Source: VFJJ01 sp031362415
GTDB taxonomy: Bacteria > Actinomycetota > Acidimicrobiia > IMCC26256 > VFJJ01
DNA length: 64,000 nt
Direction: 5' to 3'
Assembly (NCBI GenBank): GCA_031362415.1
Contig: JANLSK010000312.1
Coordinates: 91,185 to 155,184 of the forward strand
Both the position numbers and the translations under genes were made by a program. The notes beneath the pieces are model-generated. The model was not told the origin of the DNA and made no database searches. It saw only the letters and a program-made list of their open reading frames with translations. Shown here piece after piece: positions 58,784 to 64,000 of this stretch (within the stretch, counting starts at the first letter, position 1; the number at the start of each line of letters is the position of its first letter).

Positions 58784-60085
58784 ATGGCCGGTATCAAGCT
58801 CGACGACATGGAGAACCGTCCCGGCTTCATGCGCTCCAAGAAGCCCGAGATCGTGACGTTGCTCCCTGATCCACCCCGGGCCCGCCGGCACGTACCGATC
58901 ATCTCCACCGACGATCATCTCGTGGAGCCGCCCGACATGTTCGAGGGACGGCTCCCGTCCCGCTTCACCGACCGGGCCCCCCGGGTCGTCGACATTCCGA
59001 CGGCAGAAGGCTCGGGGACAGGCGCCAGCACGGTCACGACCGGCGGGCAGGCCTGGCTCTACGACGGCAAGCTCAACCCGCAGATCGGCCTGGCCGCCGT
59101 GGCCGGTCGGCCCATCGAGGAATGCTCCTACGAGCCGGTGCGTTTCGACGAGATGCGCCGGGGCTCGTGGGACGTGCACGCCCGTGTCGCCGACATGGAC
59201 CTCGACGGCGTGTACGCCTCGGTCAACTTCCCTTCGGCCATGGCCGGATTCTGCGGGCACCGGCTGCAGCTCGGGGTGAGCGATCCCGACCTGGCCCTGG
59301 CCGTCACCCGGGCGGCCAACGACTGGCACCTCGAGTCGTGGGCGGGGGCGTATCCCGAGCGGCTCATCCCGTGCCAGATCCCGTGGCTCCTCGATCCCCT
59401 GGTTGCCGCGGCCGAGGTGCGCCGTAACGCCGCGCGGGGCTTCAAGGCCGTGTCGTTCAGCGAGAACCCCGAGCCGCTCGGTCTCCCGTCGATCCACACC
59501 GGGTACTGGGACCCCTTCCTCGCCGCGTGCGAGGAGACCGAGACGGTGGTGTGCCTGCACGTCGGCTCTTCGGGCTCCACCCCCACCACCTCGAGCGACG
59601 CTCCGGGCGACTGCATCGGCGTGCTGTTCTTCGGGTTCGCCATGTTCGCCACCGTCGACTGGCTGTACTCGAAGATCCCGGTGCGCTTCCCCAACATCAA
59701 GATCTGCCTGGCCGAGGGCGGGATCGGCTGGGTCGCCGGTCTCCTCGATCGCCTCGACCACATCGGCAAGTACCAAGCCATCTACGGCACGTGGGAAGGC
59801 ATCGACCTCACGCCCCGCGAGGTCGTGGCGCGCAACTTCTGGTTCTGCTCGCTCGAGGACGGCTCGGCGTTCGACGTGCTCGACCACATCGGCGTCGACA
59901 ACGTGACCGTGGAGACCGACTATCCCCATCTCGACGGCACCTGGCCCGACTCCCAGGAGATCCTGTGGCGCCAGATCGCCCATCTCCCCCCGGCCACGGT
60001 TCACAAGGTGGCGTGGCAGAACGCCTCGGAGCTGTTCCGCCATCCCGTACCCGCGTCGGTGATCGCCGATCCCGAGTCGTGGTGA
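58784..60085 (+). CDS. amidohydrolase_2 family (ACMSD/LigW-like)
   Basis: 433 aa from ATG 58784, preceded by AAAGGA. Metal-site segments are STDDHLVEPPDMFEGR, VCLHVGSSGS, CLAEGGIGWVAG and TVETDYPHLDGTWPDS. The family decarboxylates or hydrolyses aromatic/unsaturated acids. Strongly similar to the gene at 62914, sharing PVRFPNIKICLAEGGIG-type and GTWEGIDLTPREV-type stretches; the pair flanks a hydrolase and a dehydrogenase. Confidence 0.88.
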   Translation: MAGIKLDDMENRPGFMRSKKPEIVTLLPDPPRARRHVPIISTDDHLVEPPDMFEGRLPSRFTDRAPRVVDIPTAEGSGTGASTVTTGGQAWLYDGKLNPQIGLAAVAGRPIEECSYEPVRFDEMRRGSWDVHARVADMDLDGVYASVNFPSAMAGFCGHRLQLGVSDPDLALAVTRAANDWHLESWAGAYPERLIPCQIPWLLDPLVAAAEVRRNAARGFKAVSFSENPEPLGLPSIHTGYWDPFLAACEETETVVCLHVGSSGSTPTTSSDAPGDCIGVLFFGFAMFATVDWLYSKIPVRFPNIKICLAEGGIGWVAGLLDRLDHIGKYQAIYGTWEGIDLTPREVVARNFWFCSLEDGSAFDVLDHIGVDNVTVETDYPHLDGTWPDSQEILWRQIAHLPPATVHKVAWQNASELFRHPVPASVIADPESW

Positions 60086-60098
60086 GCGCGGTGAGCGT

Positions 60099-61799
60099 GT
60101 GACTGGTTCCACGGCCGACCTCGTCATCACGGGCGGCATCGTGGTCGACGGCACGGGCGCGCCAGCACGGCGAGCCGACGTGGCCGTGGCCGACGGGCGT
60201 GTCGTGGCGATCGGCGACGGGCTCACGGGGGTCACGGTGATCGACGCCCGAGGCCGACATGTCACTCCGGGATTCTTCGACATCCACACCCATTACGACG
60301 CCCAGGTGTTCTGGGATCCCGGTCTCACATCGTCGTGCTGGCACGGGGTCACGTCGGTCGTGGCCGGTAACTGTGGCTTTTCCATCGCCCCCACCCGGCC
60401 CGAGCACCGGTCGGTGATCGTGCGCACGCTCCAGGCCGTCGAAGACATGTCGGAGCGGATGCTCGACGCCGGAATCGACTGGAGCTTCGAGACTTTCGGC
60501 GAGTATCTCGCGCTCGTCGAGCGCCGGGGCACCATCCTCAACTTCGGCTGCTACATCGGCCACAGCCCCGTGCGGCTGTTCGTGATGGGCGACGCTGGCT
60601 ACGAACGCGAGGCATCGCCCGAGGAGATCGCGGCCATGCGCGAGGTCGTGGCCGACGGGATGCGCGCCGGCGCGCTCGGGTTCGCATCGAGTTACTCGGC
60701 CAACCACCGCGGCGATCGAGGGTTACCCGTCCCACCGCGCAACGGCACCCGCGACGAGTTCGTGGCTCTGGCGTCGGTGCTCGGGGAGCTGGGCTACGGA
60801 GCCGTGGCCTACGCCCCGGGCCAGCCCGTGTCGTGGCGCGACAGTTACGAGATACAACCGGCGATCGGTCGCCCCCTCATGTGGACGCCCATGCTCACCA
60901 CCTATCCCGAGACCGACCACCGGGCGATGATGGCGTACCACGCCGAGGGACGGGAGACCGGCGCCGACGTGCGGCCCCAGGTCACCTGTCTCCCATTGAA
61001 GATCCAGTTCAAGATGGACAACCCCTATTACTTTCGGACCGCCCCCATCTTCTTGGAGTTGCTGGGGTACGACCCGTCGGAGTTTCCCCGGTTCTACGCC
61101 GATCGGTCGTGGCGGGCCGAGGCGGTCCGGCAGGCCCCCCACGTGAAGCCCCCGGTCATCTGGGAGAGGTTTCTCGTGTCCGAGACCGTCACCAGTCCCG
61201 AGTTGATCGGACGCGACGTTGCCTCGATCGCCCGGGAGCGGCGCTGCACCGAGATCGACGTGCTCTGCGACCTGGCGCTCGCAGACCGATTGGAGACCCG
61301 TTTTCTCGTGACCCTGAGCAACTACGAGGACGGTCCGGTGGCCGAGCTCATGCGCCAGCCCGGCGCGGTGTTCGGCCAGTCCGATGCTGGTGCGCACGTG
61401 GCGCAGCTGTGCGACGCCAACATGCCCACCGAGCTGCTCGCCCATTGGGTGCGCGGGCGCAGCGTGTTCAGTATCGAGGAGGCCGTCCACAAGCTCACCG
61501 CCGAGCTGGCCGACGTGTATGGCATGGCCGACCGGGGCCGCCTCTTGGTGGGCGCAGCTGCCGACATCGTCGTGCTCGACATGGAGACCGTCGACCCCGG
61601 TCCGCTGCGCCGGGTGCGTGACCTGCCTGGTAACGAGGAGCGTCTCATCGCCGACCAGCCGACCGGAATCGACCATGTGCTCGTGAACGGGCTGGCCATC
61701 ACGAGCCACGGCGAATCGCTGGTTGCGACCATGCCCGAACGACCCGGCCGCATCCTGCGGGCCCACGGCGGTACGTCGGCAGACGGGGCTCGGTCGTGA
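60099..61799 (+). CDS. N-acyl-D-amino-acid deacylase / dihydroorotase-like amidohydrolase
   Basis: 566 aa with GTG start. The opening LVITGGIVVDGTGAPARRADVAV and the metal motif GFFDIHTHYDAQVFWDP are typical of D-aminoacylase-like enzymes, as are SVVAGNCGFSIAP, GALGFASSYSANH and FGQSDAGAHVAQLCDA, with the final FSIEEAVHKLTAELADVYGMADRG. It would hydrolyse an amide or cyclic amide bond. Overlaps the downstream dehydrogenase start (GTGA). Confidence 0.9.
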   Translation: MTGSTADLVITGGIVVDGTGAPARRADVAVADGRVVAIGDGLTGVTVIDARGRHVTPGFFDIHTHYDAQVFWDPGLTSSCWHGVTSVVAGNCGFSIAPTRPEHRSVIVRTLQAVEDMSERMLDAGIDWSFETFGEYLALVERRGTILNFGCYIGHSPVRLFVMGDAGYEREASPEEIAAMREVVADGMRAGALGFASSYSANHRGDRGLPVPPRNGTRDEFVALASVLGELGYGAVAYAPGQPVSWRDSYEIQPAIGRPLMWTPMLTTYPETDHRAMMAYHAEGRETGADVRPQVTCLPLKIQFKMDNPYYFRTAPIFLELLGYDPSEFPRFYADRSWRAEAVRQAPHVKPPVIWERFLVSETVTSPELIGRDVASIARERRCTEIDVLCDLALADRLETRFLVTLSNYEDGPVAELMRQPGAVFGQSDAGAHVAQLCDANMPTELLAHWVRGRSVFSIEEAVHKLTAELADVYGMADRGRLLVGAAADIVVLDMETVDPGPLRRVRDLPGNEERLIADQPTGIDHVLVNGLAITSHGESLVATMPERPGRILRAHGGTSADGARS

Positions 61800-62917
61800 A
61801 GGCGGTCGTGTGCCACGGCCCGGGCGACGTTCGGGTCGAGAACATCGACGATCCCACGCCGCTCGCCGGTGAGGTGAAGATCCGCGTCGCGGCGGTGGGG
61901 GTGTGCCACACCGACCTCAACTTCACCACCGGCCAGGTACCCGTCCCCTACCCGATCGTGCTGGGGCACGAGGCGGCCGGGATCATCGTCGAGGTGGGGC
62001 CCGGGGTGAGCGCGCTGCACGTGGGCGACCATGTCGTGTGCTCGATCATCGGCCCGTGCGAGCACTGTTTCCAATGCCTGCGCGACGACCCGGCGCTGTG
62101 CGAGAACGCCCCGCTGTTCACGGGTCGGATGCTCGACGGCACCACGCGACTCTCCCAGGGCGGCTCGCCCATCCATACGCTGCACTACCAAGGCTCCTAC
62201 GCCGAGTACGCCGTGGTGCCCGAGCGTTTCGTGACCGCGATACGAGCCGACGCTCCTCTCGATGTGATGTGCGGGCTGGCGTGTGGAGTGAGCACCGGGC
62301 TGGGTGCAGCCATCGTGCGGGCGCAGGTGAAGCCCGGCTCCAGCGTGGTGGTCATCGGCTCGGGCGGCGTGGGCCTGTCCACCATGATGGGCGCTCGGTT
62401 CTGCGGCGCCACCACCGTGATCGCCGTCGACCGCTTGGCCCGCAAGGTCGACAAGGCCCTCGAGCTCGGCTTCGCCACCCACGGTATCGATGCATCGGCG
62501 ACCGACCCGGTCGCAGCCGTGCTCGAGCTCACCGCCGGACGGGGAGCCGATTACGGCTTCGACGCCGTCGGGGTCGACGGCACCTTCGAACAGGTGATCG
62601 CCGGAACCCGTCCCGGGGCCACCTGTGTCGTGATCGGACGGGCGCTCGGGCTGGTCGAGGTCACGGTGAACACGGCGATGCTGCTGCGGCAACGCATTCT
62701 CACGGGAACCTACGGCGGCTCGATCCACCCGCGGCGGCACATCCCCGAGTTTGTCGAGCTGTGCATGCAGGGCCGGCTGAACCTGGCCGGCATTCTCGAC
62801 ACCCGTTACACCATCGACCAGGCGCCCCAGGCGCTCGACGACCTCCACCACGGGCGCGTCACCCGCGGCGTGATCGTGTTCCCGTCGCCAGGCGACGAGT
62901 TGGGTGGCCCGCGATGA
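61796..62917 (+). CDS. zinc-dependent alcohol dehydrogenase (MDR)
   Basis: 373 aa, GTG start. Catalytic-Zn ligands are Cys in GVCHTDLNF, GHEAAG, and Cys in GLACGVSTG; structural-Zn Cys are in GPCEHCFQCLRDDPALCEN. NAD-binding GSGGVGLS and VDRLARK follow. It oxidises or reduces an alcohol/aldehyde in the pathway. The stop overlaps the next ATG (ATGA). Confidence 0.92.
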   Translation: MKAVVCHGPGDVRVENIDDPTPLAGEVKIRVAAVGVCHTDLNFTTGQVPVPYPIVLGHEAAGIIVEVGPGVSALHVGDHVVCSIIGPCEHCFQCLRDDPALCENAPLFTGRMLDGTTRLSQGGSPIHTLHYQGSYAEYAVVPERFVTAIRADAPLDVMCGLACGVSTGLGAAIVRAQVKPGSSVVVIGSGGVGLSTMMGARFCGATTVIAVDRLARKVDKALELGFATHGIDASATDPVAAVLELTAGRGADYGFDAVGVDGTFEQVIAGTRPGATCVVIGRALGLVEVTVNTAMLLRQRILTGTYGGSIHPRRHIPEFVELCMQGRLNLAGILDTRYTIDQAPQALDDLHHGRVTRGVIVFPSPGDELGGPR

Positions 62918-64000
62918 GCAGCTCGATCAGCTTCGACGAAATCGAGTCCCGCCAAGGGTTTCTGGCCACGGGGGCCAAGCCCGAGTCCATCGACTGGCTG
63001 CCCGAGCCGCTCCGGGCGCACCGCCACGTGCCCATCATCTCGGTCGACGACCATCTCGTGGAGCCGCCCCACATCTTCGAGGGCCGAGTATCTGCCCGAT
63101 TCGTCGATCTGGCCCCGCGAGTGATGACCGAGGACGACGGGCGCTCCGAGTACTGGCTCTACGACGGCAAGAAGCACTACAAGGTGGGCCTCAACGCCGT
63201 CGTCGGCAAGCCGCTGCACCAACGCACCTTCGACCCCGCCCGCTTCGACGAGATGCGCCGGGGGGCCTGGGACATCCACGCCCGTATCGCCGACATGGAT
63301 CTGAACGGCGTGTACGCGTCGGTGTGCTTTCCGTCGTCGCTCGCGGGGTTTGCTGGTCAGCGTTACCAGCTCGGCGTGAGCGATCGTGAGCTGGCTCGGG
63401 CCGTGGTGCGCGCGGCCAACGATTGGCATCTCGAGGAGTGGGCCGGCGCGTACCCCGGTCGCATGATTCCCTTGCAACTCCCGTGGTTGCTCGATCCTGT
63501 CGAAGCGGGGGAAGAGATCCGCCGCAACGCCGAACGGGGCTTCACTGCGGTCACGTTCCCCGAGCTCCCCGAGCGGCTGGGCCTGCCGTCGCTCCACACC
63601 GGGTACTGGGACCCGTTCGTGGCGGCCTGCGAGGAAACGGGAACCGTCATCTGCCTGCACGTCGGATCGTCGTCGTCGGCACCGGCCACATCCACCGGTG
63701 CACCGTCCGACACCATCGGCGTGCTCTTCTTCGGCTGGGCCATGTTCGCAGCCGTCGACTGGCTCTACTCCAAGATCCCGGTGCGCTTTCCCGACGTGAA
63801 GATCTGCATGTCCGAAGGTGGCATCGGCTGGGTCGCCGGCCTGCTCGACCGACTCGACCACGTGGGCCGCTACCAACGGATCTTCGGCACGTGGGAAGGC
63901 ATCGAGATGACCCCCCGCGAGGTGATGCAGCGCAACTTCTGGTTCTGCACGATCGACGACCTCGCCGGCCTCGAACAGCGCCACCACATCGGTATCGACC
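62914..64000 (+). CDS. amidohydrolase_2 family, partial at window end
   Basis: The frame is open from ATG 62914 to the last base (362 codons). SVDDHLVEPPHIFEGR, ICLHVGSSSS, CMSEGGIGWVAG and FGTWEGIEMTPREV show it is a paralogue of the amidohydrolase at 58784-60085. It ends before the metal-site Asp region. Coupled to the dehydrogenase by an ATGA overlap. Confidence 0.88.
   Translation, partial: MSSSISFDEIESRQGFLATGAKPESIDWLPEPLRAHRHVPIISVDDHLVEPPHIFEGRVSARFVDLAPRVMTEDDGRSEYWLYDGKKHYKVGLNAVVGKPLHQRTFDPARFDEMRRGAWDIHARIADMDLNGVYASVCFPSSLAGFAGQRYQLGVSDRELARAVVRAANDWHLEEWAGAYPGRMIPLQLPWLLDPVEAGEEIRRNAERGFTAVTFPELPERLGLPSLHTGYWDPFVAACEETGTVICLHVGSSSSAPATSTGAPSDTIGVLFFGWAMFAAVDWLYSKIPVRFPDVKICMSEGGIGWVAGLLDRLDHVGRYQRIFGTWEGIEMTPREVMQRNFWFCTIDDLAGLEQRHHIGID

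Noticed and set aside
1..64000. tRNA, rRNA or intact insertion sequence
   Set aside because: I found no cloverleaf, rRNA-like stretch, or transposase with terminal repeats on reading both strands; a covariance search could still reveal a small RNA.

Overview
The window is high-GC chromosomal DNA from an actinobacterium, most likely a member of the Acidimicrobiia or a close relative; this is inferred from gene content and style, since no rRNA or taxonomic marker is present. GTG starts are common, ATGA/GTGA start-stop overlaps are frequent, and several genes have a TAnnnT -10 box only 5-8 nt before the start codon, as in leaderless actinobacterial transcripts. The content is mostly catabolic: acyl-CoA synthetase, type III CoA-transferase, P450s, SDRs, amidohydrolases, GMC and FAD oxidases, and a xanthine-dehydrogenase-type hydroxylase. 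I saw no tRNA, rRNA, CRISPR array or intact insertion sequence.

Layout. 1-5.5 kb: 3' end of an acyl-CoA synthetase, an FMN 2-hydroxyacid oxidase/D-2-hydroxyacid dehydrogenase pair, an RNase HI fused to a SLOG-like domain, and a CoA-transferase. 5.4-8.1 kb: a drug-efflux-type ABC exporter with a WYL regulator. 8.4-10.1 kb: an FAD monooxygenase and a hydrolase remnant. 10.1-17.8 kb, minus strand: hyuB-hyuA, a GMC oxidoreductase and two P450s, one lacking the I-helix region. 18.1-22.6 kb: a small hypothetical protein, a DUF2807-like lipoprotein, a nucleotidyltransferase, an SDR and an amidohydrolase. 22.7-29.2 kb: a fatty-acid-hydroxylase/histidine-kinase fusion with its response regulator, a divergent EamA transporter/MarR pair, and a second NarL-type two-component system. 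29.4-32.7 kb: a LolD/FtsX-type ABC system.

32.9-40.4 kb: a damaged DNA-methyltransferase module behind an SOS-box-like palindrome, a cyclase/NB-ARC/TPR regulator, an SDR, and a frameshifted PAP2-family membrane protein. 40.4-48.9 kb: a GlxA-type AraC regulator, then a four-gene operon. That operon holds a persulfide dioxygenase-rhodanese, a fused Fe-S/NrfD subunit, a cytoplasmic molybdopterin oxidoreductase and an unusually long TorD-like chaperone. 49-52.5 kb: EamA transporter, SDR, VapBC, DUF2007-like protein and nitroreductase. 52.6-56.3 kb: a three-subunit molybdenum hydroxylase. 56.4-64 kb: an EthD-like protein, a SnoaL-like protein, and a five-gene catabolic operon (SDR, amidohydrolase, D-aminoacylase-type hydrolase, zinc alcohol dehydrogenase, second amidohydrolase) that runs off the window.

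The strongest functional story is the 41.8-48.9 kb operon. Persulfide oxidation to sulfite followed by SoeABC-like sulfite oxidation would give one transcript converting sulfane sulfur to sulfate. The most unusual items are the membrane-hydroxylase/histidine-kinase fusion, the SOS-box-like element in front of the methyltransferase, and the RNase HI-SLOG fusion. At least three genes between 33 and 40 kb need a 1-nt correction to read through, so either local decay or assembly indels must be considered there.
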